A stretch of DNA of 64,000 nt from Clostridiales bacterium (GCA_015056255.1 SVGP01000013.1:19130-83129), one strand, 5' to 3'; positions 25,227 through 34,921 are shown, counted from the first letter of the stretch. Program-made: numbers and translations. Notes: generated by a model not told the origin, from the sequence alone.

Positions 25227-26156
25227 ATGACTTTCACGACTAAGACAAAGAAAAAAAGATCTTCCTTTTCCGCATGGATCCAAAAGGAAAATGTAGCCGG
25301 ATATGTTTTCAGTCTGCCGTTCATCTTTGGCTTTTTGATGTTCATGGTCATACCGATGGGGCTTTCTTTCTATTACTCCTTCTGCAGATATGACATTCAG
25401 ACCCCAACAATATGGATTGGACTGGGTAATTATATTGAGATTTTTACCGATGATCCTACCTTCAGAAAGTCATTAATGGTCACCTGCTATTACGCACTGA
25501 TCGGTACGCCGCTCAAGGTTATCTTCGCGCTGATTGTCGCGCTGATTTTAAACCATGAAACCCGCGCAGTTCCGATCTATCGCGCCACCTATTATCTTCC
25601 GTCGATCATCGGCGGGTCCGTTGCCGTCGCCATTTTATGGCGTCGTATTTTCGAATCCAACGGCACCATCAACGCGATTTTGGGCAATATTTTCCCGTTC
25701 CTTCAAGGCTATAACTGGTTCAGCGAAGGCCCGGCCATCTGGGTTCTGATTCTTTTGACGGTCTGGCAATTCGGCTCCTCCATGCTGATTTTCCTGTCGG
25801 CGCTTAAGCAGATTCCGCGTGAACTGTATGAAGCGTCTTATGTGGACGGCGCAAATGGAAGCAAAAAATTCTGGCGCGTAACACTACCTTTGCTGACGCC
25901 CACCATCTTTTTCAACCTCGTTCAGCAAACCATCAACAGCTTCCTTGCCTTCACGCAATGCAAGCTGATCACCAACGGCGATCCACGAAAATCCACGCTG
26001 TTTTACACAGTTTATCAATATCAGAAGGCCTTCCCTGCGGTCGGCAAAAGCCAGATGGGCTATGCGTCTGCATTGGCATGGATCATGCTTGTGATTATTT
26101 CTGCAGTCACTGCATTTTTGTTCTGGACAAGAAACAAATGGGTCTATGAAGACTAA
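25227..26156 (+). CDS. Sugar ABC transporter permease (MalF type)
   Basis: 309-residue inner membrane subunit with six transmembrane helices. The EAA loop that docks on the ATPase is ALKQIPRELYEASYVDGANGSKKFWRVTLPLL, the standard CUT1-family form. The N-terminal cytoplasmic stretch is basic (TKTKKKRSSFSAW). It forms the translocation channel together with the next gene. Start 25227 has AAGGAGGC upstream; the second permease follows after 17 bp. Confidence 0.95.
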   Translation: MTFTTKTKKKRSSFSAWIQKENVAGYVFSLPFIFGFLMFMVIPMGLSFYYSFCRYDIQTPTIWIGLGNYIEIFTDDPTFRKSLMVTCYYALIGTPLKVIFALIVALILNHETRAVPIYRATYYLPSIIGGSVAVAILWRRIFESNGTINAILGNIFPFLQGYNWFSEGPAIWVLILLTVWQFGSSMLIFLSALKQIPRELYEASYVDGANGSKKFWRVTLPLLTPTIFFNLVQQTINSFLAFTQCKLITNGDPRKSTLFYTVYQYQKAFPAVGKSQMGYASALAWIMLVIISAVTAFLFWTRNKWVYED

Positions 26157-26173
26157 GAAAGGAGGGCATAAAC

Positions 26174-27019
26174 ATGGTAGGCAGAAGCAGGCTCAAAGAG
26201 TTTATCTATCATCTTTTGGTTTCAATAGGCATGCTGATCATGATCTATCCGCTTTTGTGGATGGTGTTTTCCTCCTTTAAGCCCACGGACATGGTGCTTC
26301 CCACCGCTGCAAAGCTGTTTCCGGATGTGTGGACAGTGGATAATTATATCCGCGGCTGGAAGGGCTTTATGGGCTATTCCTTTGGCACCTTCTTTGCCAA
26401 TTCCTTTTTCATTTCCATAACCTCCACCTTTGGAACGCTTTTGTCCTCCTCGTTTGTCGCCTATGCGCTTCAGCGTCTGAAGTTCAAGCTGCGCCGTGTT
26501 CTTTTCGTTCTGGTGCTCATCACCATGATGCTGCCGGCGCAGATACTGATGATTCCTCAGTTCATGTGGTACCGTCACTTAAACTGGGTCGGTACGTATT
26601 ATCCAATGATCCTCCCCTACTTTTTTGCGATTCAGGGCTTTTTTATCTACCTGATCATGAACTTCATCGGCGGAATTCCGAAGACGCTGGACGAAGCCGC
26701 CAAAATCGACGGATGCAGTTATTACAGCATCTTCTTCAGAATCGTACTCCCGCTGATTGTACCCGCGCTGGTCACTTCCGCAATTTTTTCCTTTATCTGG
26801 CGCTGGGACGATTATCTTTCCGCGCTTTTGTACGTCAACCGCGCAAACATGCGCCCCGTATCGCTGGCGCTTCAGCTGTTCAACGATCCTTCATCCGGCT
26901 CGGACATCGGATCTACCCTGGCTATGTCCACTCTTTCCATCGTTCCTGCAACCATCATTTTCCTTGTTTTCCAAAAATCACTCGTCGAGGGCATCGCTTC
27001 CTCCGGCATCAAGGGATAA
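26174..27019 (+). CDS. Sugar ABC transporter permease (MalG type)
   Basis: 281-residue permease with six predicted helices and the EAA loop GIPKTLDEAAKIDGCSYYSIFFRIVLPL. The N-terminus (RSRLKEFIYHLLVSIGMLIMIYPLLWM) and the ending VEGIASSGIKG are typical of MalG-like CUT1 permeases. It completes the importer with the binding protein and the MalF-type subunit. AAGGAGGGC precedes the start. A hairpin terminator follows 40 bp after the stop. Confidence 0.95.
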   Translation: MVGRSRLKEFIYHLLVSIGMLIMIYPLLWMVFSSFKPTDMVLPTAAKLFPDVWTVDNYIRGWKGFMGYSFGTFFANSFFISITSTFGTLLSSSFVAYALQRLKFKLRRVLFVLVLITMMLPAQILMIPQFMWYRHLNWVGTYYPMILPYFFAIQGFFIYLIMNFIGGIPKTLDEAAKIDGCSYYSIFFRIVLPLIVPALVTSAIFSFIWRWDDYLSALLYVNRANMRPVSLALQLFNDPSSGSDIGSTLAMSTLSIVPATIIFLVFQKSLVEGIASSGIKG

Positions 27020-27058
27020 CTCGTCCCACCTCGCGTGCTTATTTGCTTTTTCGTTTCG

Positions 27059-27092
27059 TGCGGGAATCCGGAAGGACTCCCGCTTATTTTTA
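27059..27092 (+). terminator. Terminator of the sugar importer operon
   Basis: GCGGGA and TCCCGC arms enclose a partly paired centre (27059-27082), followed by TTATTTTTATT. Confidence 0.75.
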
Positions 27093-27181
27093 TTCAAAAA
27101 TGATTTCTGATCGACCTGCGCTCATGTTCAAATGGAATCATGCGCTTATGTTGAGCGCTTATTTCCAACACACATGAAGCG

Positions 27182-27210
27182 TTGACAGCGTTTCCGGGGC
27201 GCGATATACT
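27182..27210 (+). promoter_or_regulatory. Promoter of the amidohydrolase
   Basis: TTGACA (27182-27187), 17-bp spacer, TATACT (27205-27210), 38 bp before the start codon. Confidence 0.8.
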
Positions 27211-27248
27211 TATTATTGCTAAACATACGCTTTATGGAGGGCGCATCC

Positions 27249-28169
27249 ATGAAAAAGATGGATTTCCACGTGCATATTTCAAATGATCAGACGGACGTTT
27301 TACAAAGTATTGAAAATTTCAAATCGCTTTCCGAGCGCAATCATTTATCCGCCATCTGCATTCAGTCTGCCGTCATGTCCTCAAACGGCATGCACCCTAA
27401 CTGCAACGAGAAGGCGCTTGAAATCATAAAGGGCAATGAAAACTGGTACGCGTTTGCCTCTCTTCATCACGACCGCGATTTTGTCGAGCAGACCAAGGAA
27501 TACATGGACAAAGGGTTTCGCGGAATAAAGATGCTCGAAGGAAAGCCTACGCTTTACCGTAACTACGGCTATGGGTTTGATCATCCGCGCTTTGAGGCGT
27601 TTTTCGATTATGCAGAAAAAAACGCGATTCCGCTCGATATTCACAACAACGATCCTCTGATTCATTGGGATATCAATAAAATTTCCGAAAGAGCGCTTAA
27701 AAAGGGATGGTACTACGACAGCACCTTCCCCACTCAGAAGTATTTTTTTGACGTGCTTGAAAATATACTGGATCGTCATCCCGGCCTTCACGCAGCGCTC
27801 GCCCATTTCGGCTTTTATTCAGACGACATTCAAAAAGCCGAAGCCCTCATGGAAAAATGTCCGAATCTTGTTATGGACATGACCCCCGCCATGATTATAT
27901 ACGATCAGCTTTCGAATACGCCCGATGAAGCGAAAGCATTCCTTTTGAAATATCAGGATCGCATCCTTTATGGAACCGATGTTTCCAATTGCATCGAGGG
28001 CGAAGTGCGCGAAATGAACGACACGAAAACCCTTCTTATGCGCGCGTTTTATGAAGGCGACGGCGAATATGAAATCGGCGGATTCCACATTAAAGGAATG
28101 AACCTTCCATCGTGCGTGCTTGAAAAGCTCTATTTCCATAACGCCATGCGCTTTATCGGGAAGGAATAA
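27249..28169 (+). CDS. Metal-dependent amidohydrolase family protein
   Basis: 306-residue TIM-barrel hydrolase of the amidohydrolase 2 family (PF04909). The metal site is visible: MDFHVHIS (two His on strand 1), IPLDIHNNDP (His on the fifth-strand region), ALAHFGF and the final aspartate in ILYGTDVSNC. Members include decarboxylases and lactone or amide hydrolases; the substrate is not clear. The frame opens at 27216 but ATG 27249 is preceded by GGAGGGCGCATCC, so it is chosen. Its last codons are duplicated as a remnant at 23618. It has its own promoter behind the sugar importer. Confidence 0.85.
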   Translation: MKKMDFHVHISNDQTDVLQSIENFKSLSERNHLSAICIQSAVMSSNGMHPNCNEKALEIIKGNENWYAFASLHHDRDFVEQTKEYMDKGFRGIKMLEGKPTLYRNYGYGFDHPRFEAFFDYAEKNAIPLDIHNNDPLIHWDINKISERALKKGWYYDSTFPTQKYFFDVLENILDRHPGLHAALAHFGFYSDDIQKAEALMEKCPNLVMDMTPAMIIYDQLSNTPDEAKAFLLKYQDRILYGTDVSNCIEGEVREMNDTKTLLMRAFYEGDGEYEIGGFHIKGMNLPSCVLEKLYFHNAMRFIGKE

Positions 28170-28181
28170 TCCGTTCTTTAC

Positions 28182-28210
28182 TTGCGCATTTTAGATTTCT
28201 TCTGTATAAT
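28182..28210 (+). promoter_or_regulatory. Promoter of the DUF368 gene
   Basis: TTGCGC (28182-28187), 17-bp spacer, TATAAT (28205-28210), 40 bp before the start codon. Confidence 0.75.
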
Positions 28211-28249
28211 GTTCCCATTCCTATTTTGTCCCAAAGGAGGATTTTTTTC

Positions 28250-29080
28250 ATGCAGTTTATTTTGCGTATTCTGGAAGGCGCTCTGATCGGCCTTGGCGCA
28301 GTGCTTCCCGGCATTTCCGGCGGCGTACTTTGCGTAATATTTGGCGTTTACAAGCCGCTGATGGAGGTACTGGGAAACCCGCTTAAGAACTGGAAAAAGC
28401 ATTTGAAGCTTCTGATTCCGATCGTCATCGGCGTAGTCGTCGGTTTTCTTGGAATCGCTAAGCTCCTGGGCTTCCTTCTGGACAGATATCCGGGCCCGTC
28501 GGTATTTTTGTTTGTGGGTCTGATTATCGGCATGCTCCCCTCTCTTTTCAGAGAAGCCGGCGAGCAGGGCAGAAGCAAAAATTCCTTTATCGGAATGGCG
28601 GTTGCGTTTATCATCGTGCTTGCGCTGCTTATTTGCCTGATGTTTGTCTTTAACCTCACTATCCCCTTTAACTTCTTTACCTGCCTTTTCTGCGGCTTCT
28701 CCCTCGCCTTAAGCATCATCGCGCCCGGCATGAGCTTTTCAACCTTCCTCATGCCCCTTGGCCTTTATCAGCCCTTTGTGGAGGGCATCGGAAATCTGGA
28801 TTTCTCGGTTCTCATTCCGGTCGCCATCGGCGCGGTGGTCACTTTTGTTCTGTTCGTGCGCGGCGTCAATTACATGCTCAAGCATCATTACTCCGTCATG
28901 TTCCATTCGATCATCGGCGTTGTCATTGCCGCCACGCTCTTAACGCCGTTTGAAAAGGAACTTTTAACCGTCGCATACGCAAACGCAGGCGCAATCGCCG
29001 TCAATCTTCTTTTTGCCGCCATCGGCGTTGTCGCCGCACTGGCGCTTGACAAATTCAATTCCAGCGTAAGCAAGGAATAA
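28250..29080 (+). CDS. popT: DUF368 undecaprenyl phosphate translocase (PopT family)
   Basis: 276-residue polytopic membrane protein of the DUF368 family (PF04018), shown in recent work to recycle undecaprenyl phosphate from the outer to the inner leaflet for wall synthesis. The family signature near the N-terminus is GALIGLGAVLPGISGGVLCVIFGVY, and a second, inverted-repeat counterpart is LALSIIAPGMSFSTFLMPLGLYQPF. About eight helices are predicted. AAAGGAGG lies 10 bp before ATG 28250; an upstream in-frame start at 28226 lies before that site. A strong hairpin follows the gene. Confidence 0.9.
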   Translation: MQFILRILEGALIGLGAVLPGISGGVLCVIFGVYKPLMEVLGNPLKNWKKHLKLLIPIVIGVVVGFLGIAKLLGFLLDRYPGPSVFLFVGLIIGMLPSLFREAGEQGRSKNSFIGMAVAFIIVLALLICLMFVFNLTIPFNFFTCLFCGFSLALSIIAPGMSFSTFLMPLGLYQPFVEGIGNLDFSVLIPVAIGAVVTFVLFVRGVNYMLKHHYSVMFHSIIGVVIAATLLTPFEKELLTVAYANAGAIAVNLLFAAIGVVAALALDKFNSSVSKE

Positions 29081-29097
29081 AACGTCGGTTTTCTATT

Positions 29098-29139
29098 AAA
29101 AGCCGCGATATCGCTTTTAAAGGCGATATCGCGGCTTTT
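29098..29139. terminator. Terminator between popT and the convergent ABC gene
   Basis: A 17-bp perfect stem, AAAAGCCGCGATATCGC (29098-29114) with its complement (29123-29139), and an 8-base loop. A/T runs flank both sides, so it can serve both convergent genes. Confidence 0.88.
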
Positions 29140-29173
29140 CTGCGTTTTGACAATAAAGAAACCCGCTTTTAAA

Positions 29174-32173
29174 TCACTCGGTTCTGAGCGCCTCTACAGG
29201 GTCTTTTCGGGCAGCGCTTCTGGACGGGATGATGCCGGCGAAGAGCGTCAGGAGCACGCTGATCACGATTAAAACAACCGCCGTGTTGATCGGAAGATGC
29301 GCGCTTAAGCTCATGATGTCGGTCAATTCATGGATGATGGCGTTAATCGGGATGCAGAGAATGTACGTAACCACAACGCCCAACAGACCGGAAGTAAAGC
29401 CGATAATCATGGTTTCTGCATTGAACATTCTGGATACATTTCGCTTGCTCGCACCGATTGCGCGCAGAATTCCGATTTCCTTGGTTCTTTCCTGAACGGA
29501 GATCAGGGTGATTACGCCAATCATGATCGAAGAAACGATCAGGGAAATCGCGACGAATGCGATTAAAACGTAGGTAACCGCATTGATGATCGAAGTGACG
29601 GATGACATCATAATGCCCACATAATCCGTGTAGCGAATCTTCGAAAGCTCGGGTACATCCCTGTTGTACTCGTCAATGGCTTGCTTGATAACATCCTTGC
29701 TTTCAAAGGTAGAGGTGTAGAGGTTGATGGAGGAAGGAACATCGATATCCACATAGTTTAAAAGCTTCAGATTGGTCTCGTAAGTGGATTCAGAGAACTT
29801 CATCACCGCATCGTACCATGCCGAGCGCTGCTCCTCCGTCCACCTGGCCATTTCAGCATCAAACATCATCGAAAGCTGATCGTCCGGCACCTGACTGAGC
29901 TGCGCAGCCGCCTGCTCTGCAATCGTCATACGGATCTGCTCGCTCATTGCGTTTGCATAAAGCGCCTGAAGGTCGCTTTCGGGCATCTGTGCAATATAGC
30001 CTTTCGCCGCTTCCTCGCTCATGCCCATGGTTTCAGCCGCGCCCTTGACGAGCATGGCGATCATGGTTTCCGTATCGGTCGCCGCCATCTGCTGAGCAAC
30101 CATCTGACTCACCTGCGCCTCGTCCGGAACGCTCTTGATGCTTCTGTAGGCGTCCGCCTTTTCCTGATTCGTCATACAGGCGGCGTAGGCATTGAACGCT
30201 TCCGCCTTCTCTGCATCGGTCTTTACCTCGCCCTTAAAGGGAAGTCCGGTAAACACATCCGTTTCAGGATTCGACAGCTGCTTTTCAATAATCTGCGCGC
30301 GGGCATTTTCACGAATGACATATTCGGTGAGTGCCTTCGTGTAGCCGATGCCGCCGCTGATCATAGTGGAGGTGGCTTCCTCGCTTCTTCTGATAATGCC
30401 GGAAACCTTGAGTGGAACGGCGTTGGCGTACAGGTAGCGAAGGCCGGCGTCGCTTTCCCTAAGATCGATATAGGTCTGCGTGTTCTCATCGAAATAATAC
30501 GCGTTCGATCCCAGCACTACCCTGTAATCGCGCGCGAGGATTTCGTCATACGTCCATGCATCCTGCTCGGTTTCAATTTCTTCATATCGCATGGTCGCCA
30601 TAAAAATTTTGTCGATTTCTTCGCGGCTCTTAAGGCCCAGCGCATACAGCGTAAGGTCGTCGATTTCGTTAAACTCGTTAACGACGATCACGATTTCGTT
30701 GTACTTTTCAGGCCAGCTTCCGTAAATAACGTCATACTGGTTTTCAAGCACGGGACTGATCAGGCCGCCATCTTCAGCGGAAAGCATTTCGTTCCAGAGG
30801 GTGGACTGAGACATCATCGAGCCCATCATGGAATTGTTTTCGCCGGTGGTTTGCGCAAGCTGCGTCATTGTGGACATATCCATGCCGAGGTTCTGCGAAA
30901 TCAGGTCGGAAAGCAGCTGGCGGCTGTCGGAAACGATGATGTTTCCGTCGATGTTCTGCGTATACACCATGAGGTTGAAGTCATAGGTGTATTTCACGCC
31001 GCTGAGCGCCTCGCCAAGCACCGATTCCTCGCTCGCCTGCTCTTTTTCAATGTGCTCCTTAAACGATTTTAAATCGTTTTCCATGGTTTCCGCATTCATC
31101 ATGGCGTTCATCATATCATACAGAATCGCCTGAGAATACACCTTTTCGCGGTCATGATTTCCGATATTGTCGCTGGCAGCGCCAACAAACGCCTGCATGA
31201 GGGTGGTAAGATCTACGGTCGTCGCCTGAATGGTCAGGGGATAGGAAGCAAGGGTTTCTTCCTGAAGAAGATTGATGTAGTTGGTAGTACCCTGAGACAC
31301 AGCGTAAATGAGCGCAATTCCGATAATGCCGATGGAACCCGCAAAGGAAGTTAAAGTGGTTCTGCCCTTTTTGGTAAACAGGTTTTTAAGCGACAAGCCG
31401 AAGGACGTGAAAAACGACATCGACGGAAGCTTGATCTTTTTCTTCTCTTCGCCCAGCTTTCTGTCCATTTCAGCTTCACGGGCAATTTCTTCATCCGTCA
31501 GCGGCCTGGTATCGTTTTTGATTTCGCCATCCAGCATGTGGATAATGCGCGTGGAATATTTTTCGGCGAGCTCCGGATTATGGGTAACCATGATCACCAG
31601 ACGACTTTCGGAGACCTTCTTCAGGATTTCCATAACCTGAACGCTGGTTTCCGTGTCCAACGCGCCGGTAGGTTCGTCCGCCAAAATAATTTCCGGATTA
31701 TTGACAAGGGCGCGCGCAATCGCGACGCGTTGCATCTGGCCGCCGCTCATTTCGCTCGGACGCTTTTTAATCTGATCGGCAAGACCCACTTCGCCAAGCG
31801 CTTCAATCGCGCGCTTTCTGCGTTCCTTTTTGCTTACGCCCGCAAGCGTCAGCGCAAGCTCTACATTCTGAAGCACTGTCTGATGCGGAATCAGATGATA
31901 ATTCTGAAATACAAAGCCGATTGAATGGTTGCGGTATGCGTCCCAGTCGCGGTCGCCAAAGGCTTTTGTGGAGCGGCCGCCAATGACAAGGTCTCCGTCG
32001 TCGGCATGGTCAAGGCCGCCAATAATGTTTAAAAGCGTCGTCTTTCCACAGCCGGACGGGCCCAGAATGGATACGAAATCGCTTCTTTTGAAAGAGAGCG
32101 AAATGCCTCTGAGCGCGCGAACGGCATTGTTGTTTGGCGAGTAGGTTTTTGAAATATTTTTAAGCTGCAGCAT
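29174..32173 (-). CDS. ABC transporter, ATPase-FtsX-type permease fusion (MacB-like)
   Basis: 999-residue fusion. Residues 1-230 are the ATPase: Walker [11 protein letters not shown]-loop FVFQNYHL, signature [17 protein letters not shown], Walker [12 protein letters not shown] and the H-loop VTHN. A first transmembrane helix follows near residues 270-300, then a very large extracellular segment (about 300-860) rich in Met, Gln, Ala and Glu. The C-terminal FtsX domain has three helices ([22 protein letters not shown], then [15 protein letters not shown] and [15 protein letters not shown]) and ends [15 protein letters not shown]. This Type VII architecture moves peptides or lipoproteins or transmits mechanical signals rather than importing solutes. 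It is divergent from lexA with 209 bp between. Confidence 0.93.
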   Translation of the reverse strand: MLQLKNISKTYSPNNNAVRALRGISLSFKRSDFVSILGPSGCGKTTLLNIIGGLDHADDGDLVIGGRSTKAFGDRDWDAYRNHSIGFVFQNYHLIPHQTVLQNVELALTLAGVSKKERRKRAIEALGEVGLADQIKKRPSEMSGGQMQRVAIARALVNNPEIILADEPTGALDTETSVQVMEILKKVSESRLVIMVTHNPELAEKYSTRIIHMLDGEIKNDTRPLTDEEIAREAEMDRKLGEEKKKIKLPSMSFFTSFGLSLKNLFTKKGRTTLTSFAGSIGIIGIALIYAVSQGTTNYINLLQEETLASYPLTIQATTVDLTTLMQAFVGAASDNIGNHDREKVYSQAILYDMMNAMMNAETMENDLKSFKEHIEKEQASEESVLGEALSGVKYTYDFNLMVYTQNIDGNIIVSDSRQLLSDLISQNLGMDMSTMTQLAQTTGENNSMMGSMMSQSTLWNEMLSAEDGGLISPVLENQYDVIYGSWPEKYNEIVIVVNEFNEIDDLTLYALGLKSREEIDKIFMATMRYEEIETEQDAWTYDEILARDYRVVLGSNAYYFDENTQTYIDLRESDAGLRYLYANAVPLKVSGIIRRSEEATSTMISGGIGYTKALTEYVIRENARAQIIEKQLSNPETDVFTGLPFKGEVKTDAEKAEAFNAYAACMTNQEKADAYRSIKSVPDEAQVSQMVAQQMAATDTETMIAMLVKGAAETMGMSEEAAKGYIAQMPESDLQALYANAMSEQIRMTIAEQAAAQLSQVPDDQLSMMFDAEMARWTEEQRSAWYDAVMKFSESTYETNLKLLNYVDIDVPSSINLYTSTFESKDVIKQAIDEYNRDVPELSKIRYTDYVGIMMSSVTSIINAVTYVLIAFVAISLIVSSIMIGVITLISVQERTKEIGILRAIGASKRNVSRMFNAETMIIGFTSGLLGVVVTYILCIPINAIIHELTDIMSLSAHLPINTAVVLIVISVLLTLFAGIIPSRSAARKDPVEALRTE

Positions 32174-32317
32174 CGGAAGATTCCTTTCCTTCTCATCTTA
32201 CAAGTATATTATATCGCATGAATGTGAATGAAAATGTTCAACCGTATGCGATTTTACGCACCTGTTTGTAAAACTTTTGTTCTCCCTTTGGTTTATTCGC
32301 TTTTTCTCTTATTATTG

Positions 32318-32357
32318 CGAACAAACGTTTGCATTTTTCGGCAGAATATGTTATACT
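32318..32357 (+). promoter_or_regulatory. lexA promoter with SOS box
   Basis: CGAACAAACGTTTG (32318-32331) is a LexA box overlapping the -35 TTGCAT (32329-32334); TATACT (32352-32357) is 17 bp further. This is the usual arrangement for lexA autorepression. Confidence 0.9.
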
Positions 32358-32382
32358 TCCATCATACAGGAGGCGGCTTTTC

Positions 32383-32979
32383 ATGAGAAACGGAAAAGAG
32401 AAAAAAATGCTCATTTTGGACTATATCCGCCGTGAGCTTGAAATAAAGGGCTATCCCCCGTCGGTCAGGGAAATCTGCGCGGCGGTAGGTCTTAAGTCTA
32501 CATCCACCGTGCACGCGCATTTGAATCGTCTGGAAGAAGAGGGCTATATCCGCCGCGATCCCACGAAGCCACGCGCGCTGGAGCTGATTGACGGCTCCGC
32601 CGTTCGCGGGCGCAGCGTGCCCGTGGTCGGAAAGGTCACAGCCGGTCTTCCGATTCTCGCCCAGCAGAATATCGAAGACTACTTTCCCCTGCCGACAAAT
32701 GTCATTGGCATGGACGAAGCGTTTATTTTAAGCGTGCAGGGCGAAAGCATGATCGAATGCGGCATTCTGGACGGCGATTATGTCGTCGTAAGAAAGCAGA
32801 ACAATGCTGAAAACGGCGATATTGTCGTCGCCATGATCGAAGACGAAGCCACGGTCAAGCGCATCTTTTATGAACCCACGCGCGTCAGGCTCCAGCCCGA
32901 AAACAGCGCAATGAAGCCGATTTATGCCAAAGAGGTTCAGGTGCTTGGAAAGGTTGTCGCGCTGTTCAGGCAGATGTAA
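32383..32979 (+). CDS. lexA: LexA repressor
   Basis: 198-residue SOS repressor and self-cleaving protease. The winged-helix DNA-binding domain is residues 1-68 ([35 protein letters not shown]). The cleavage bond is A87-G88 (VTAGLP), and the catalytic pair is S122 (VQGESMIE) and K159 (EATVKRIF). On RecA activation it cuts itself and derepresses genes with CGAAC-type boxes; two such boxes are in this window, its own and that of the mini-protein at 10432. ATG 32383 has AGGAGGC 9 bp upstream; longer frames back to 32329 would run into the operator. Confidence 0.98.
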   Translation: MRNGKEKKMLILDYIRRELEIKGYPPSVREICAAVGLKSTSTVHAHLNRLEEEGYIRRDPTKPRALELIDGSAVRGRSVPVVGKVTAGLPILAQQNIEDYFPLPTNVIGMDEAFILSVQGESMIECGILDGDYVVVRKQNNAENGDIVVAMIEDEATVKRIFYEPTRVRLQPENSAMKPIYAKEVQVLGKVVALFRQM

Positions 32980-33000
32980 TAATTGAATATATTCCAAGAT

Positions 33001-33028
33001 AAAAGCGCGGGCAATCGTCCGCGCTTTT
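33001..33028 (+). terminator. Terminator of lexA
   Basis: AAAAGCGCGG (33001-33010) pairs with CCGCGCTTTT around GCAATCGT. It lies 21 bp after the stop. A second GC-rich palindrome, GGGCGTGCACGCCC (33053-33066), followed by a T-run, lies just downstream. Confidence 0.8.
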
Positions 33029-33088
33029 CGTTGCTTTATTACCATCCTGCAGGGGCGTGCACGCCCGCGTTTTTTTCTTATGCCTGTT

Positions 33089-33937
33089 TCATGCCTGTTT
33101 CCGGTTGAGCTTCAGCTGCGCGACCCTGCACGCCCTCATGTACACATGCGTAAGGTACTCCTCCAGCTCCATTCTCGCATACTGGTCGTTCTCGTGTCTA
33201 CCAGGTCTTGAAAAGCGGCTCATTTCAAAGGTTAAAATGCCGTCAAAACCGCATTTGTTCAGTCTGTCAACAATGCTGTTCCAGTCGGCGACGCCGTCAA
33301 AGGGTAAAAGATGAAGGTCGTCCCAGCCCTTTATTTTGCCCTCGTAGTCCCAGATGCCGAGATTGTCGTTTAAGTGCATTGCAATCAGCCTGTCGCCGTA
33401 CAAGGCGGTCATGTCCTTGGAATGGTTATAGCACATTTCATGACCCGTGTCCCAGCAGAAGCCGACGTTTTCATATTCCTTAAAAACTTCCATAAGGCAC
33501 GCAAGATACTCTTCGCCCTCCGTGTTTTCAAAAGCGATTCTAACGCCCTTCTCCTTTGCATAGTCGACAACTTTTTTGTAATTCTGAATACCGAAATCGT
33601 TTGGCATATGCTTGTCAAAGCCGATGATCGCGTGAACAATCATAATATCGGTTCCGAGAATGCCGCACACGTCCACGCATTCCATAAGTTCGCAAAGCGC
33701 TTCCTCTGTTTTTTCATCCCTCTCCCACATCGACGCCATCTTATGAAACGGCGCGTGAATGGACTGAATAATCATTCCTTCTTTATCCGCAGCTGCTTTC
33801 ATTGCCTTATAATCAATCTCTTTTTTCCAATCGACAAAAAACGCCTCAAAGCCAATCTTTTTATAAAGCGCGATGCGCTCCTCATAAGGAAGCTCCTTGG
33901 CTGTTTCAATGCCCAGGCAGAGTTTGGTTTTGTACAT
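33089..33937 (-). CDS. Sugar phosphate isomerase/epimerase family protein (TIM barrel)
   Basis: 282-residue xylose-isomerase-like TIM barrel (PF01261). Metal-site features are IIQSIHAPFH, RIAFENTEG, VGFCWDTGHEMCYN, IAMHLNDNLG and GILTFEMSRF, which supply the expected Glu, Asp and His ligands. Members isomerise or epimerise sugars and inositols, or act as AP endonuclease-like enzymes; specificity is unknown. ATG 33937 has GGAGGAAACAAG directly upstream; an in-frame start seven codons earlier overlaps this site. It is convergent with lexA. Confidence 0.88.
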   Translation of the reverse strand: MYKTKLCLGIETAKELPYEERIALYKKIGFEAFFVDWKKEIDYKAMKAAADKEGMIIQSIHAPFHKMASMWERDEKTEEALCELMECVDVCGILGTDIMIVHAIIGFDKHMPNDFGIQNYKKVVDYAKEKGVRIAFENTEGEEYLACLMEVFKEYENVGFCWDTGHEMCYNHSKDMTALYGDRLIAMHLNDNLGIWDYEGKIKGWDDLHLLPFDGVADWNSIVDRLNKCGFDGILTFEMSRFSRPGRHENDQYARMELEEYLTHVYMRACRVAQLKLNRKQA

Positions 33938-34142
33938 GCTTGTTTCCTCCAAATCCATAGTTCTCTAAGTCGTACAACTTCTTCTATGGATATTATATTT
34001 GCTTTTTATCCTTATTTCAACAATAAATTTTGTGTCCTTCAAAACGCTTGAATTGTCCCGCCGGTTACCATATAATTATTATATCCCCTTAATCATACAA
34101 AAGTATAATAATAAAAACGCTCAATGCTATCAAACGAAAAGA

Positions 34143-34172
34143 AAAAAAAATTCCCGTGCTCTATGCACGGGA
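34143..34172 (-). terminator. Terminator of the five-gene tRNA operon
   Basis: On the minus strand CCCGTGC and GCACGGG pair around a 5-base loop, followed by a run of T residues. It directly follows tRNA-Cys. Confidence 0.9.
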
Positions 34173-34178
34173 TTTTTA

Positions 34179-34250
34179 AGGTGCCACCCGGATTCGGACC
34201 GGGGAATGAAGGTTTTGCAGACCTTTGCCTTACCACTTGGCTATGGCACC
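34179..34250 (-). tRNA. tRNA-Cys (GCA)
   Basis: Acceptor GGTGCCA with complementary 3' strand, anticodon stem AAGGT/ACCTT and loop CTGCAAA, anticodon GCA. The discriminator is U73, the identity base of tRNA-Cys. No encoded CCA. It is the last gene of the operon. Confidence 0.95.
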
Positions 34251-34262
34251 ATAAAATAAGAG

Positions 34263-34335
34263 AGCGGTAGACGAGACTCGGACTCGCGACCTCCACCTTG
34301 GCAAGGTGGCGCTCTACCAACTGAGCTACTACCGC
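34263..34335 (-). tRNA. tRNA-Gly (GCC)
   Basis: Acceptor GCGGTAG/CTACCGC, anticodon stem CCACC/GGTGG with loop TTGCCAA, anticodon GCC (codons GGC, GGU). Discriminator U73; CCA not encoded. Confidence 0.95.
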
Positions 34336-34343
34336 ATAAGATA

Positions 34344-34416
34344 TGCCGCGGGGCGGAATCGAACCACCGACACGGAGATTTTCAGTCTCCTGCTCTACCT
34401 ACTGAGCTACCGAGGC
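34344..34416 (-). tRNA. tRNA-Phe (GAA) with a U4-C69 mismatch
   Basis: Anticodon stem GGAGA/TCTCC with loop CTGAAAA gives anticodon GAA. The T-stem and D-stem are intact and the discriminator is A73. The acceptor strands GCCTCGG and CCGCGGC pair except at position 4-69, where U faces C; an A at 69 would restore pairing (plus-strand base 34348). The flanking bases ATAT extend the helix in the precursor. Confidence 0.92.
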
Positions 34417-34423
34417 ATATTTA

Positions 34424-34497
34424 CGATCCGGAAGGGGCTCGAACCCTCGACCTCCAGCGTGACAGGCTGGCATTCTAACCAACTGAACTACCGGACC
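34424..34497 (-). tRNA. tRNA-Asp (GTC), copy 1
   Basis: Acceptor GGTCCGG/CCGGATC (G2-U71 wobble), anticodon stem CCAGC/GCTGG with loop CTGTCAC, anticodon GTC, discriminator G73 as required for Asp. The gene is identical over all 74 bases to the copy at 40449. Confidence 0.96.
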
Positions 34498-34505
34498 ATT
34501 TGGGA

Positions 34506-34578
34506 TGGGAGCAACAGGGCTCGAACCTGTGACCCTTTGCTTGTAAGGCAAATGCTCTCCCAACTGAGCTATGCTCCC
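34506..34578 (-). tRNA. tRNA-Val (TAC)
   Basis: Acceptor GGGAGCA/TGCTCCC, anticodon stem TTTGC/GCAAA with loop CTTACAA, anticodon TAC, discriminator A73. First gene of the five-tRNA operon. Confidence 0.96.
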
Positions 34579-34613
34579 AAGGTTTTTGCCGTCGTTCGCT
34601 TGACGACTTGTAT

Positions 34614-34642
34614 ATAATACTACGGATTCCCTGATTTGTCAA
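34614..34642 (-). promoter_or_regulatory. Promoter of the Val-Asp-Phe-Gly-Cys tRNA operon
   Basis: On the minus strand TTGACA (34642-34637) and TATTAT (34619-34614) are 17 bp apart, 36 bp before tRNA-Val. Between it and the divergent MFS promoter (34643-34838) the sequence is AT-rich and shows no other feature. Confidence 0.9.
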
Positions 34643-34838
34643 CCCCTTTTTTCAAAAAAATAGAATTTTTTATTTTTATTGATTACTGTCATTTTTACAG
34701 GCGCTTCGGGTGTTTTTTTTGCTTTAATTGACGCTATACATCAAATATTTTATATTTGTATCACATAAGTAAACTCACCTCACCCGCCAGACTGCTTTTT
34801 TCCATATTCAATTTTTGTATTTTTCTTCAAATGGCGTA

Positions 34839-34867
34839 TTGACAAGGCCGAATTCATACGCTATCAT
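34839..34867 (+). promoter_or_regulatory. Promoter of the MFS gene at 34922
   Basis: TTGACA (34839-34844), 17-bp spacer, TATCAT (34862-34867), 54 bp before the start codon. Confidence 0.8.
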
Positions 34868-34921
34868 GACCATCGTAAGATGGTTATTCAAGGTGATTTT
34901 TCATTGAAGGAGTTGAGCTTT

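Noticed and set aside
34093..34617. Open frames over the first tRNA cluster
   Set aside because: They consist of tRNA sequence (RRESNPRP-like products) and are not genes.
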